35,220 bases of DNA from Alphaproteobacteria bacterium (GTDB lineage Bacteria; Pseudomonadota; Alphaproteobacteria; Reyranellales; Reyranellaceae), in contig RGPT01000012.1 in assembly GCA_010032545.1 (NCBI GenBank), positions 1 through 35,220 on the forward strand, read 5' to 3'. Within the stretch, counting starts at the first letter, position 1. Every line of letters starts with the position of its first letter. Below the pieces are notes generated by a model that worked only from the letters and a program-made list of their open reading frames with translations, did not search any database and was not told the origin of the DNA. Positions 18,027-26,966 of this stretch are shown one piece after another. A program made the translations under genes and the position numbers.

Positions 18027-18956
18027 GTGGCAGTATCTACGCTTGCGTCCCGCATCGAGGCGGTGCGTCGCTTTTCGCGCTTCTACACTCGCCGCATCGG
18101 CGTGTTGGAGGAAACCCTCCTCCACAGTCCTTTTACGCTGCCTGAGGGGCGGCTGGTCTACGAGATTGCAAACCGCGATTGCCCCACGGCTCAGGAGCTC
18201 TGCCGCGATCTCGACTTGGACCCGGGTTATGTCAGCCGGCTGCTGAAAGGACTGGAGAAGCGGGGGTGCGTGGAGCGCATCCGGGCGAAGAACGACAAGC
18301 GCCTGGCCGAACTCTCGCTTACGGCCAAGGGCCAGCGGCTTTGGGGCGCTATGAACGAGCGATCCCGGCAGGACATCGCAAATTTTCTGGCTGAGCTATC
18401 GATCTTGCAGCAGCAGAAACTGGTGAAGGCATTAGGGGTGGTGGAGCAGTTGCTCGATGGGCCACCGGAGAAGCGGGCGCCGTTTACGCTGCGGCCCCAC
18501 CAGCCGGGCGACATGGGATGGATCATCCGCCGCCAGATGCAGCTCTATGGCAGCGAATATGGCTGGGATGGCTCATTCGAGGCGATGCTGGCTGAGATCG
18601 CGGGCACATTCATCGCAAAGTTCAATCCCAAGACCGACAACTGTTGGATTGCCGAGCGCAATGGCGAGATCGCCGGATCTGCTTTTCTTGTCCACGCGAG
18701 CAAGACCACGGGCCAGCTTCGGATGCTCTACGTCGAGCCTTCGGCACGAGGACTCGGGATCGGGCAGCGTTTGGTCGACGAATGTATCAGGGACGCGCGT
18801 GCCAAGGGCTACAGGAAGTTGATGCTCTGGACCAATGACATCCTGGTCTCGGCGCGAAGGATCTACATCGCAGCGGGTTTTCGGTTGGTGAAGGAGGAGA
18901 GGCACAACAGCTTCGGCAAGAAGTTGGTTGGCCAGTATTGGGTCCTCGACCTGTAG
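18027..18956 (+). CDS. MarR-family regulator fused to a GNAT acetyltransferase
   Basis: A 309-residue two-domain protein. Residues about 1-140 are a MarR winged helix: GRLVYEIANRDCPTAQELCRDL, recognition helix PGYVSRLLKGLEKRG, wing RIRAKNDKRLAELSLTAKG. Residues about 148-309 are a GNAT domain with the acetyl-CoA loop ARGLGIGQRLV and RRIYIAAGFRLV. Such fusions are known but their substrates are mostly not. GTG at 18027 is chosen because GGGGAGG lies 5 bases upstream; TTG 17997 and ATG 18003 would fall inside the tandem repeat. The exporter gene follows after 7 bp and probably shares its transcript. Confidence 0.88.
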   Translation: MAVSTLASRIEAVRRFSRFYTRRIGVLEETLLHSPFTLPEGRLVYEIANRDCPTAQELCRDLDLDPGYVSRLLKGLEKRGCVERIRAKNDKRLAELSLTAKGQRLWGAMNERSRQDIANFLAELSILQQQKLVKALGVVEQLLDGPPEKRAPFTLRPHQPGDMGWIIRRQMQLYGSEYGWDGSFEAMLAEIAGTFIAKFNPKTDNCWIAERNGEIAGSAFLVHASKTTGQLRMLYVEPSARGLGIGQRLVDECIRDARAKGYRKLMLWTNDILVSARRIYIAAGFRLVKEERHNSFGKKLVGQYWVLDL

Positions 18957-18963
18957 ACGTGTC

Positions 18964-19848
18964 ATGAGCGAGCAGGGCACCGGCGCGCTCTGGGCGGCCG
19001 CAGCAACCGGGGTACAGGTTGGCGCCGCGATGGTGGCGACGCGCTACGTCGTTGATGCAACAGGACCGGCGTCGCTGGGATTCTTGCGATATCTCGTTGG
19101 CTTGCTCTGTCTCGCACCGGCGTTGCTAATGGCACCCCGGAAACACATCGGGTCGCGCGATCTTTTGCCGATCGGACTGCTGGGCGTCGGCCAGTTCGGT
19201 TTGCTGATCGTGCTTCTCAATTTTTCGTTGCTGCATATCCCGGCCGCCCGGGCCTCGTTGCTCTTCGCGACGTTCCCGGTGCTGACCATGTTGCTGTCGG
19301 TTCTCCTGGGCAGAGAGTCATTCAACATTCAGAAAGCCGCAGGCGCGTTGCTTGCGTTTCTGGGTGTGGCGATCACTCTGAGCGATGCAACGCTCGCGGT
19401 CGATGCACGACAAAGCTCGCCCTGGCTTGGAAGTTTGGCTGCTCTTGGAGCGGCGTTGTGCGGGGCTGTGTGCTCGATCTTCTACCGCCCGTATGTTGCG
19501 CGCTATTCCTCGCTTCCGGTGACTGCGCTTGCGATGCTTGCGGCGGTCATTGCGCTTGCGGGACTGGCCGCGGGAGAAGGGCTTTTCGCGACTGTGCCGC
19601 ACTTCACGGTAGGTGAGGGTGCAGCGATTGTCTTCATCGGCGTGTCGAGTGGTGTCGGCTTCTTCCTCTGGGTCTACGCATTGGGCAACGCGCCGCCGAC
19701 CTTGGTAGCGATGTTCCTGTCGCTCAGCCCTGTGACGGCGAGCATGGGCGGCAGCCTGGCGCTCGGCGAAGAGTTGCCGCTTGCGGCCGTCCTTGGCCTC
19801 GCGGCCGTGCTGCTGGGCCTCTGGGTGGCGCTAAGATCCTCGAAATAA
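18964..19848 (+). CDS. DMT-superfamily (EamA) transporter
   Basis: A 294-residue inner-membrane protein with about ten hydrophobic helices arranged as two EamA repeats. The first includes SLGFLRYLVGLLCLAPALLM and the second begins near LGSLAALGAALCGAVCSIFYRPY. Family members export small metabolites or amino acids. It starts 7 bp after the MarR-GNAT gene, so a regulator that senses, and perhaps acetylates, the same compound it exports is a reasonable reading. The substrate is unknown. Confidence 0.88.
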   Translation: MSEQGTGALWAAAATGVQVGAAMVATRYVVDATGPASLGFLRYLVGLLCLAPALLMAPRKHIGSRDLLPIGLLGVGQFGLLIVLLNFSLLHIPAARASLLFATFPVLTMLLSVLLGRESFNIQKAAGALLAFLGVAITLSDATLAVDARQSSPWLGSLAALGAALCGAVCSIFYRPYVARYSSLPVTALAMLAAVIALAGLAAGEGLFATVPHFTVGEGAAIVFIGVSSGVGFFLWVYALGNAPPTLVAMFLSLSPVTASMGGSLALGEELPLAAVLGLAAVLLGLWVALRSSK

Positions 19849-19858
19849 ACGAAAATTC

Positions 19859-19907
19859 TTGACTCCAGACCACAACATGTTGCCATATGGCACTAGGAAT
19901 ATCGCAT
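19859..19907 (+). promoter_or_regulatory. Possible promoter and ribosome site of ftsB
   Basis: TTGACT at 19859-19864 is a good -35 match. The best -10 candidate, CATATG at 19884-19889, has a 19-bp spacer and is poor. TAGGA at 19894-19898 is a ribosome site for the ATG at 19908. The short A/T-rich gap between the exporter and ftsB is consistent with a new promoter here. Confidence 0.35.
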
Positions 19908-20207
19908 ATGTTGTTGAGACCACGACAGATTTTGGCCCCCGTGATCTTTGCCACGGTGTTCGGCTATTTCGGCTATCACCTCGTGAATGGCGATCGTGGG
20001 CTGTTGGCCATGGTGAACCTGCAGCGCGAGGTCCTAGTCGCAGAACAGAATCTCGCCGAGGCCGAGACGACGCGCAAGATCTGGGAGCGTCGTGTGGCAG
20101 CATTGCGCAATCACAGCCTCGACCCGGACATGCTCGACGAGCGCGCGCGCGTCCTGTTGAATTTTTCGCGCAAGGACGACACGATTATCTTCACGCCAAC
20201 GCGCTGA
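19908..20207 (+). CDS. ftsB: FtsB/DivIC-like septum formation initiator protein
   Basis: A 99-residue bitopic division protein: short cytoplasmic N-terminus, one membrane helix (ILAPVIFATVFGYFGYHLVNG, about 8-28), then a periplasmic coiled coil (about 35-70: LQREVLVAEQNLAEAETTRKIWERRVAALR) and the NHSLDPDMLDERARVLLNF segment typical of the family. It should act in the FtsQLB complex. ATG 19908 has TAGGA upstream; ATG 19887 does not, though it is in frame and would add 7 residues. Location between eno and pdhA is the usual alphaproteobacterial place for this gene. Confidence 0.88.
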   Translation: MLLRPRQILAPVIFATVFGYFGYHLVNGDRGLLAMVNLQREVLVAEQNLAEAETTRKIWERRVAALRNHSLDPDMLDERARVLLNFSRKDDTIIFTPTR

Positions 20208-20381
20208 AGAGAGACCGCAAAGCGGTCGATCGAAAGAAACTGTCCGGCGTGCCGGTCGATTTGCAAACAATCGCTTAAATGCTGCGCCGCACTCAGGCGA
20301 ATTCAGGTTTTTTCCTGCTAGGTCAACCGCCTCGGCATGAGCGATGCTATAAGCTTCAGCGGGCCTACCGAGGGGAATGCA
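20208..20381 (+). promoter_or_regulatory. pdhA upstream region
   Basis: 174 bp without a gene. It contains a small perfect hairpin GACCGC-AAA-GCGGTC at 20213-20227, just after the ftsB stop, without a T-run. A TATAAG hexamer at 20348-20353 could be a -10 element but lacks a matching -35. GAGGGGAA at 20370-20377 is a strong ribosome site for the pdhA ATG at 20382. Confidence 0.4.
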
Positions 20382-21434
20382 ATGGCGAAGCCGGCCGAGA
20401 AGCCGAAGGTCGAATCTCTTCCCGCAAAATCAACGTCGCCCGCCAAGTCATCCAGGCCCGGCGACAACAGCGTGAGCGCAGAGGAGCTGAAGTCGTTTCA
20501 CCGAAGCATGCTGCTGATTCGTCGCTTCGAGGAGCGTGCGGGCCAACTCTACGGCATGGGGCTGATCGGCGGCTTTTGCCATCTCTACATCGGCCAGGAG
20601 GCGGTCGTCGTCGGCATGCAGTCGACCATCGGCGACGCCGACTCCGTGATCACCTCATACCGCGATCACGGTCACATGCTGGCCTGCGGCATGGACCCCA
20701 AGGGCGTGATGGCCGAGCTGACGGGCCGCAGCGGCGGCTATTCCAAGGGCAAGGGCGGCTCCATGCACATGTTCAGCCGCGACAAGCATTTCTACGGCGG
20801 CCACGGCATTGTCGGCGCCCAAGTGCCGATCGGCACCGGCCTCGCGTTCGCGCACAAGTATCAGGGCGGCAAGAACGTCTCGCTGACTTATTTCGGCGAC
20901 GGCAGCGCCAATCAAGGTCAGGTCTATGAAGCCATGAACATGGCGGCGCTCTGGAAGCTTCCTGTCATCTACATCATCGAGAACAACCGCTACGGCATGG
21001 GAACCTCCGTCGAGCGCGCGTCTGCTACCACCGAGCTCTACCGACACGGCGAAGCCTTCGGCATCCCGGGCGAGCGGGTCGACGGCATGGATGTGCTGGC
21101 GGTGCGGGCGGCTGGCGAAAAGGCAGTGGCCCATGCGCGCAGCGGTGCAGGGCCCTACATTCTCGAGATGCAAACCTACCGCTATCGCGGCCATTCAATG
21201 AGTGATCCGGCGAAGTACCGGACCAAGGAAGAGGTCGATAAATATCGCAACGAGCGCGATCCGATAGATCACTTGCGCAAGCGCCTGCTCGATGCCGGGC
21301 TTGTCGACGAGGCCGCGCTCAAGGTTGTGGATGCTGAAATTCGCAAGATCGTGAACGAAGCCGCTGAGTTCGCACAGCATAGTCCCGAGCCCGATCCGTC
21401 GGAACTCTGGACCGATGTCCTGATCGGAGCCTGA
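20382..21434 (+). CDS. pdhA: Pyruvate dehydrogenase E1 component, alpha subunit
   Basis: Thiamine-diphosphate-dependent decarboxylation of pyruvate, as an alpha2beta2 E1 with PdhB. It has 350 residues. The TPP motif runs from GDG at 172-174 ([20 protein letters not shown]) to Asn201-Asn202 ([10 protein letters not shown]). RDHGHML (95-101) and the phosphorylation-loop equivalent [11 protein letters not shown] are present. The first 30 residues are a Lys/Ala/Pro/Ser-rich extension that may tether E1 to E2. The start at 20382 follows GAGGGGAA; the upstream in-frame ATG at 20337 is not favoured. First gene of pdhA-pdhB-pdhC-lpd-lipA. Confidence 0.97.
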   Translation: MAKPAEKPKVESLPAKSTSPAKSSRPGDNSVSAEELKSFHRSMLLIRRFEERAGQLYGMGLIGGFCHLYIGQEAVVVGMQSTIGDADSVITSYRDHGHMLACGMDPKGVMAELTGRSGGYSKGKGGSMHMFSRDKHFYGGHGIVGAQVPIGTGLAFAHKYQGGKNVSLTYFGDGSANQGQVYEAMNMAALWKLPVIYIIENNRYGMGTSVERASATTELYRHGEAFGIPGERVDGMDVLAVRAAGEKAVAHARSGAGPYILEMQTYRYRGHSMSDPAKYRTKEEVDKYRNERDPIDHLRKRLLDAGLVDEAALKVVDAEIRKIVNEAAEFAQHSPEPDPSELWTDVLIGA

Positions 21435-21438
21435 TTCC

Positions 21439-22812
21439 ATGTCAATTTCGGTTCTGATGCCCGCCCTGTCGCCGACAATGACGGAGGGCAAGCTCGCCAA
21501 ATGGCATGTCAAGGTGGGTGACGCGGTGAAGTCGGGCCAGGTGATCTGCGAGATCGAGACCGACAAGGCGACGATGGAGGTCGAGGCCGTGGACGAGGGG
21601 ACGGTAGCGCAGATTCTGGTAGCCGAAGGCACCGAAGGCGTTGCAGTCAATTCGCCGATCTGTCTCCTGGCAGCCGAAGGCGAGAGCGTCGCTGAAGCGG
21701 GTAAGGCGGCGCCAGAAGCTCCGGCTCCGACCGCCCGACGCAGCGAGGCGCCGCCGCCTGCAAGTTCGGCCACGCCGAGCCCGGCACCCTCCGTAGCTGC
21801 GCCTCAGGCCGAGCCTGAATGGAGCGGCAAGACGGTTCACGTGACAGTGCGCGAGGCGCTGCGCGACGCAATGGCCGAGGAAATGCGCAAGGACGGCAAC
21901 ATCTTTCTGATGGGCGAGGAAGTTGCCCAGTATCAAGGTGCCTACAAGGTAAGCCAGGGCCTGCTTGAGGAGTTTGGCGACAAGCGAGTCATCGATACGC
22001 CGATCACCGAGCACGGCTTTGCCGGCCTCGGTGTCGGTGCGGCCTTTGGCGGCTTGAGGCCGATCGTCGAGTTCATGACGTTCAACTTCGCCATGCAGGC
22101 GATGGACCAGATCATCAACTCCGCGGCCAAGACGCACTACATGTCGGGCGGCCAGATGACCTGCCCGATCGTGTTCCGCGGCCCCAACGGCGCCGCTTCT
22201 CGTGTCGGCGCGCAGCACTCGCAATGCTACGCGAGCTGGTATGCCCACGTTCCCGGACTGCGCGTGCTGGCGCCGTGGAGTGCCGCCGATGCCAAGGGGC
22301 TTCTCAAGGCTGCTATCCGCGATCCCAACCCGGTGATCTTCCTCGAGAACGAGCTGCTGTACGGCCAGTCCTTCGACGTGCCGGACGATCCCGACTTCGT
22401 CCTGCCGATCGGCAAGGCCAAGATCGAGCGCGCGGGCGGGGACGTCACCATCGTCGCTTTCTCGATCATGGTCGGAAAGGCGCTGCAGGCGGCCGAGGAA
22501 CTCGCCAAACAGGGGATCGACGCCGAGGTCATCAATCTCCGCAGCCTTCGCCCGTTCGATACAGAGACAATCGTGAACTCGGTGAAGAAGACGAACCGGC
22601 TCGTATCGGTGGAAGAGGGTTGGCCGTTCGCCGGAATCGGCTCCGAGCTGTCGGCGCTGATGATGGAACATGCTTTCGATTGGCTGGATGCGCCGGTGAA
22701 GCGAGTGGCGGGTCTCGATGTGCCTCTGCCGTATGCTGCCAATCTCGAGAGGATGGCGTTGCCGCAGTCGGACAATATCGTCGAGGCCGCCCGCGCGGTC
22801 TGCAATCGCTGA
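21439..22812 (+). CDS. pdhB: Pyruvate dehydrogenase E1 component, beta subunit with N-terminal lipoyl domain
   Basis: The 457-residue protein joins a lipoyl domain (about 1-78, lipoylated Lys43 in [11 protein letters not shown]), an Ala/Pro linker (about 85-130), and a normal E1 beta chain ([15 protein letters not shown] onward, with [27 protein letters not shown] and a C-terminal transketolase domain). The extra lipoyl domain is known from alphaproteobacterial PDH complexes. It starts 4 bp after pdhA. Its lipoyl-coding DNA contains a 50-bp block identical to pdhC. Confidence 0.97.
   Translation: MSISVLMPALSPTMTEGKLAKWHVKVGDAVKSGQVICEIETDKATMEVEAVDEGTVAQILVAEGTEGVAVNSPICLLAAEGESVAEAGKAAPEAPAPTARRSEAPPPASSATPSPAPSVAAPQAEPEWSGKTVHVTVREALRDAMAEEMRKDGNIFLMGEEVAQYQGAYKVSQGLLEEFGDKRVIDTPITEHGFAGLGVGAAFGGLRPIVEFMTFNFAMQAMDQIINSAAKTHYMSGGQMTCPIVFRGPNGAASRVGAQHSQCYASWYAHVPGLRVLAPWSAADAKGLLKAAIRDPNPVIFLENELLYGQSFDVPDDPDFVLPIGKAKIERAGGDVTIVAFSIMVGKALQAAEELAKQGIDAEVINLRSLRPFDTETIVNSVKKTNRLVSVEEGWPFAGIGSELSALMMEHAFDWLDAPVKRVAGLDVPLPYAANLERMALPQSDNIVEAARAVCNR
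21529..21578 (+). repeat. 50-bp exact repeat, copy 1 (lipoyl domain of pdhB)
   Basis: Identical to 22919-22968 in pdhC at every base, covering the codons around the lipoylated Lys43 ([17 protein letters not shown]). On either side the two genes stay similar in protein but differ at many third codon positions, so identity in this block is sharper than protein conservation requires. Confidence 0.9.
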
Positions 22813-22828
22813 CGCGGAGAACACGGCC

Positions 22829-24097
22829 ATGGCAATCAACATCCTGATGCCCGCCCTCTCGCCTACGATGACGGAGGGTAAGCTCGCAAAGTGGCACGTG
22901 AAGCCGGGCGATACCGTCAAGTCGGGCCAGGTGATCTGCGAGATCGAGACCGACAAGGCGACGATGGAAGTCGAAGCCGTCGACGAGGGTCGGATCGGCC
23001 AGCTCGTGGTGGCCGAAGGCACCGAAGCGGTGAAGGTGAACGCCGTCATTGCCATCCTCCTGGAAGAGGGCGAGAAATCCGTATCGGCCGGCGCGCCAGC
23101 GGCTCCCGCGACAGTAGCGTCCGCAGCGGCGTCTGCGCCGGCCGCGTTACCGGCACCCAAGGCAACCACGCCCGCGACGGCTTCCGCCGCGCCGCAGGCG
23201 TCGTCGGGCGCTCGCGTCTTCGCGTCGCCCCTTGCGAGGCGCATTGCGGCTGACAAGGGGCTCGATCTGTCACGGATCAAGGGCAGCGGCCCCGGCGGTC
23301 GCATCGTCAAAGCCGATGTCGAGCAAGCCAAACCGGTGCCGTCGTCCGCCGCGGTGCCGGCACCGAAGGTGACTCCGACAGCCGCGCCACAACCGATCAT
23401 CGCGGCGCCTGGCGACCAGCGTATCCCTCACACCTCGATCCGCAAGGTGATCGCGCGGCGCATGCTCGAGTCGAAGCAGACGGTGCCGCACTTCTACCTG
23501 ACGGTCGAGCTCGAGATCGATGCTCTGCTGGCGGCACGCCAGGCGATCAACGCCGTTACCGAGAAGCAGGGTATCAAGGTCTCGGTCAACGACATGATCA
23601 TCAAAGCCTGCGCCAAGGCGCTGGGCGATCATCCCGAGTGCAACGCCTCCTGGACCGAGGACGAGATGATCCAGTACGGCGCCGTCGACGTCTCGGTGGC
23701 GGTTGCTACAGATCGTGGCCTGATCACGCCGATTGTGCGCAACGCCGACATGAAGGGGCTGGCCCAGATCGCGGCCGAGATGAAGGATCTCGCGGCCCGC
23801 GCCAAGGTGGGCAAGCTGAAGCTGGAGGAGTTCCAGGGCGGCGGCTTCACCATCTCCAATCTCGGCATGTTCGGCGTGAAGGATTTCGCCGCCATTATCA
23901 ATCCGCCGCAGGCCATGATCCTGGCCGTCGGTGCGGGCGAGGAGCGGGCGGTGGTGCGCAAGGGGCAGATCGTCGTGCGCAGCATGATGAACTGCACGCT
24001 GGCGGTCGATCACCGTGTCGTCGACGGTGCGATGGGAGCGCAATATCTGCAGACTCTGCGTGCCTACGTCGAGCAGCCGGCCGCGATGCTGGCCTAG
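22829..24097 (+). CDS. pdhC: Pyruvate dehydrogenase E2, dihydrolipoyl acetyltransferase
   Basis: Core subunit of the PDH complex; transfers acetyl groups from lipoyl arms to CoA. The 422-residue protein has one lipoyl domain (1-78, Lys43), an Ala/Pro linker, a peripheral-subunit-binding domain (about 130-166, VFASPLARRIAADKGLDL...GPGGRIVKADV), a second linker, and the acyltransferase domain (about 198-422) with His395 and Asp399 in DHRVVDG. The ATG at 22829 lies 16 bp after the pdhB stop. Alternative symbol: aceF. Confidence 0.97.
   Translation: MAINILMPALSPTMTEGKLAKWHVKPGDTVKSGQVICEIETDKATMEVEAVDEGRIGQLVVAEGTEAVKVNAVIAILLEEGEKSVSAGAPAAPATVASAAASAPAALPAPKATTPATASAAPQASSGARVFASPLARRIAADKGLDLSRIKGSGPGGRIVKADVEQAKPVPSSAAVPAPKVTPTAAPQPIIAAPGDQRIPHTSIRKVIARRMLESKQTVPHFYLTVELEIDALLAARQAINAVTEKQGIKVSVNDMIIKACAKALGDHPECNASWTEDEMIQYGAVDVSVAVATDRGLITPIVRNADMKGLAQIAAEMKDLAARAKVGKLKLEEFQGGGFTISNLGMFGVKDFAAIINPPQAMILAVGAGEERAVVRKGQIVVRSMMNCTLAVDHRVVDGAMGAQYLQTLRAYVEQPAAMLA
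22919..22968 (+). repeat. 50-bp exact repeat, copy 2 (lipoyl domain of pdhC)
   Basis: Second copy of the block at 21529-21578, offset by 1390 bp in the same orientation. Recombination between the copies would delete most of pdhB and fuse it in frame to pdhC, so the repeat is also a potential instability point. Confidence 0.9.
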
Positions 24098-24106
24098 GAG
24101 CAAGCT

Positions 24107-25507
24107 GTGGCCGAAACGAACTTCGACATCATCGTGGTGGGTGGCGGACCTGGCGGCTACGTTGCCGCCATCCGCGCCGCCCAGCTCGGGCTAAAGACCG
24201 CCGTCGTCGAGCGCGAGCACATGGGCGGCATCTGCCTCAATTGGGGGTGTATCCCGACCAAGGCGCTGCTGCGCACGTCCGAGGTTTACGGCCTCATCAA
24301 GCATGCCGACGCCTATGGCTTGTCGGTGAAGGACGTCTCGTTCGACGCCAAGAAGATCGTCGAGCGCTCGCGCAAGGTCGCGAACCAGCTGAGCAGCGGC
24401 GTCTCGATGCTGATGAAGAAGAACAAGATCACGGTTTTCGACGGCGCCGCCAAGCTCGCGGGTGCGGGCAAGCTCACCGTCGCACTGAAGGACAAGAGCA
24501 ACGCTACGCTCTCCTACAAGAACGTGATCCTCGCCACCGGCGCCCGCGCACGCCAGCTTCCGGGGCTCGAGACCGACGGCAAGCTGGTGTGGAGCTACAA
24601 GGAAGCGATGGTGCCGGCAGAGTTTCCCAAGTCGCTGCTGGTGATCGGCTCCGGTGCGATCGGTATCGAGTTCGCGAGCTTCTACCGAACCATGGGTGTG
24701 GAGGTCACGGTCTGCGAGGTGCTGGACCGCATCCTGCCGGTCGAGGATGCTGAGGTGTCAACCTTTGCCAAGCGCGCGTTCGAGAAGCAGGGCATGAAGA
24801 TTTTCACGAGCGCCACCGTATCGAACCTGAAGAAGAGCGCGAACAACGTCACGGCGACCATCACTGTCGGCGGCAAGTCCGAGCAGATCACTGTCGACCG
24901 AGTGATCAGCGCCGTCGGCATCGTGGGGAATGTCGAGAATCTGGGCCTCGAAGGCACGAAAGTGAAGGTCGAGAAGACCCACATTGTAATCGACCAGTGG
25001 GGTTTCACGGGTGAGCCCGGCGTCTATGCGATCGGCGATGTCGCCGGGCCGCCGTGGTTGGCGCATAAGGCGATGCATGAGGGCGTTCTCGTGGTCGAGA
25101 AGATTGCTGGGGTTAAGGGTGTGCACCCGATGAAGACGGAGAACATTCCGGGCTGCACCTATTGCCAACCGCAGGTCGCCAGCATCGGCCTGACGGAGGC
25201 AGCGGCCAAGGCCAAGGGGCTGCAGGTTAAGGTCGGTAAGTTCCCGTTCATCGGCAACGGCAAGGCCATAGCGCTGGGCGAACCCGAGGGCTTCATCAAG
25301 ACGATCTTCGACGCCAAGACCGGCGAACTGCTGGGCGCGCATATGATCGGCGCCGAAGTCACCGAGCTGATCCAGGGTTACAGCGTCGCGAAGACGCTGG
25401 AGACAACCGAGGCCGAACTCTTGGCCACGGTTTTCCCGCATCCCACGCTGTCGGAAATGATGCACGAGTCGGTACTGGCGGCCTATGGCCGGACGCTCCA
25501 TATCTAG
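24107..25507 (+). CDS. lpd: Dihydrolipoyl dehydrogenase (E3)
   Basis: Reoxidises dihydrolipoyl groups with NAD+. It has 466 residues. The FAD dinucleotide-binding motif is VGGGPGGYVAA (11-21) and the redox disulfide is Cys43/Cys48 in GICLNWGCIPTK. The NAD domain has VIGSGAIGIEFASFY, and the C-terminal dimer domain supplies His445 and Glu450 (HPTLSE). Start is GTG at 24107, with TAGGAG 6 bases upstream. No lipoyl domain is fused here. Position after pdhC shows it belongs to the PDH complex. Confidence 0.97.
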   Translation: MAETNFDIIVVGGGPGGYVAAIRAAQLGLKTAVVEREHMGGICLNWGCIPTKALLRTSEVYGLIKHADAYGLSVKDVSFDAKKIVERSRKVANQLSSGVSMLMKKNKITVFDGAAKLAGAGKLTVALKDKSNATLSYKNVILATGARARQLPGLETDGKLVWSYKEAMVPAEFPKSLLVIGSGAIGIEFASFYRTMGVEVTVCEVLDRILPVEDAEVSTFAKRAFEKQGMKIFTSATVSNLKKSANNVTATITVGGKSEQITVDRVISAVGIVGNVENLGLEGTKVKVEKTHIVIDQWGFTGEPGVYAIGDVAGPPWLAHKAMHEGVLVVEKIAGVKGVHPMKTENIPGCTYCQPQVASIGLTEAAAKAKGLQVKVGKFPFIGNGKAIALGEPEGFIKTIFDAKTGELLGAHMIGAEVTELIQGYSVAKTLETTEAELLATVFPHPTLSEMMHESVLAAYGRTLHI

Positions 25508-25513
25508 GGCGTC

Positions 25514-26473
25514 ATGGACGGATCGCACGACAAGATTCCCCTGAGCCGCGCCGAGCGACACCCCGAGAAGGCGCATCGGGCCGACAACCCGATCCGGCGC
25601 AAGCCAGACTGGATAAGGGTGCGCGCGCCGAACTCGCCGGAATATGCCGAGACCAAGCGCCTGATGCGTGAATACGGCCTCTCAACCGTGTGCGAGGAAG
25701 CTGCTTGCCCGAACATCGGCGAATGCTGGAAGCAGAAGCACGCAACCTTCATGATCATGGGCGAGGTGTGCACGAGGGCCTGCGCCTTCTGCAACGTCGC
25801 CACCGGCAAGCCTGGCGCTCTCAATCCACATGAGCCGGCCAACATTGCCGAGGCAGTTGGCAAGCTGGGGCTCGGGCATGTCGTCGTCACCTCGGTCGAC
25901 CGCGACGATCTCGACGATGGTGGCGCGGGGCACTTCGCTCAGGTGATCTCCGCGTTGCATGTTTCTGCACCGACGACGACGGTCGAAATCCTGACCCCCG
26001 ACTTCATGCGCAAGGTTGGCGCCGTCGAGATGATCGTGGCGGCGCGCCCCGATGTCTTCAATCACAACCTCGAGACGGTGCCGCGGCTCTATCCGACGAT
26101 CCGCCCTGGCGCACGCTACTTCACGTCGCTGCGACTCCTGGCACGGGTGAAAGAAATCGACCCGTCGATGTTCACCAAATCAGGGCTGATGGTAGGCCTC
26201 GGCGAGACGCGTGAGGAGATACTGCAGGTTATGGACGACCTGCGGGCGGCTGATGTCGATTTCCTGACGGTCGGCCAGTACCTTCAGCCTACGCCCAAGC
26301 ATGCGCCGATCGATCGTTTCTGGACGCCGGCGGAATTCGAGGAACTGGCGACCCTCGCGCGGGCCAAGGGGTTCCTGATGGTCGCGGCATCCCCTCTGAC
26401 GCGTTCGAGTTATCACGCCGGCGATGACTTTGCGCGCCTGCGCGCCGCGCGTGCCTTGCAGCGCAAAGGCTGA
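25514..26473 (+). CDS. lipA: Lipoyl synthase
   Basis: Radical SAM enzyme that inserts two sulfurs into octanoyl groups on lipoyl domains. The 319-residue protein has the auxiliary cluster cysteines Cys60, Cys65 and Cys71 ([12 protein letters not shown]) and the radical-SAM triad Cys86, Cys90 and Cys93 (CTRACAFC), plus the C-terminal RSSYHA serine motif that supplies the auxiliary-cluster ligand. It lies 6 bp after lpd, next to the two lipoylated substrates PdhB and PdhC. Confidence 0.98.
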   Translation: MDGSHDKIPLSRAERHPEKAHRADNPIRRKPDWIRVRAPNSPEYAETKRLMREYGLSTVCEEAACPNIGECWKQKHATFMIMGEVCTRACAFCNVATGKPGALNPHEPANIAEAVGKLGLGHVVVTSVDRDDLDDGGAGHFAQVISALHVSAPTTTVEILTPDFMRKVGAVEMIVAARPDVFNHNLETVPRLYPTIRPGARYFTSLRLLARVKEIDPSMFTKSGLMVGLGETREEILQVMDDLRAADVDFLTVGQYLQPTPKHAPIDRFWTPAEFEELATLARAKGFLMVAASPLTRSSYHAGDDFARLRAARALQRKG

Positions 26474-26480
26474 CGGCTTC

Positions 26481-26966
26481 TTGTCGACCCGTCACGCCGA
26501 GCGTCGTCTTGTCGGTCATGAGCCGATGCAGCTGTTCGACCTTGTGGCCGACGTTGCCCGATATCCCGAGTTCCTTCCGTGGTGCCATGCCGCCCGGGTG
26601 CGCCAGCGCGACGGAAACATCGAAGTTGCGGAGCTTGTGATCGGCTTCGGGCCATTTCACGAGAAGTTCGTTTCCCGGGTCGAACTCGCACCCGACCATC
26701 CAGGCGGTCCGCGTATCGACACCACGGGAACCGAGGGTCCGTTTCGCCGACTGATCAGCCGCTGGTCGTTCTTGCCAGACGTTCACGGCACCGTGATCGA
26801 CTTCGAACTGGAGTTCGACTTCCGTTCGATGCTGCTGCAGCAGACGGTCCGCCTGCTCTTTGCCGAAGCGGTCCGCCGTATGGTCTCGGCCTTCGAGGCG
26901 CGCGCGAACCAGCTCTATGGCCAGCCTATCGCTCGGCCAGCGACGTCAGCATCGCAAGGGCGGTAA
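26481..26966 (+). CDS. RatA/Coq10-family START-domain protein
   Basis: A coenzyme Q-binding START-like protein of about 161 residues; Coq10 homologues assist ubiquinone function, and RatA is the E. coli homologue. Typical family sequence: HEPMQLFDLVADVARYPEFLPWC, GFGPFHEKFVSRVEL, and RRLISRWSFLP. No ATG is available at the family N-terminus; a TTG at 26481, 7 bp after lipA, gives the expected start (STRHAERRL). An in-frame GTG at 26451 would overlap lipA. The last 41 bp overlap the 3' end of pncC on the other strand. Confidence 0.88.
   Translation: MSTRHAERRLVGHEPMQLFDLVADVARYPEFLPWCHAARVRQRDGNIEVAELVIGFGPFHEKFVSRVELAPDHPGGPRIDTTGTEGPFRRLISRWSFLPDVHGTVIDFELEFDFRSMLLQQTVRLLFAEAVRRMVSAFEARANQLYGQPIARPATSASQGR

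Noticed and set aside
20213-20227. Terminator after ftsB
   Set aside because: The GACCGC-AAA-GCGGTC stem is only 6 bp and no T-run follows.
21442-23400. 652-codon open frame on the minus strand opposite pdhB and pdhC
   Set aside because: It mirrors two certain genes, has no recognisable domain, and long antisense frames are expected in GC-rich coding DNA.
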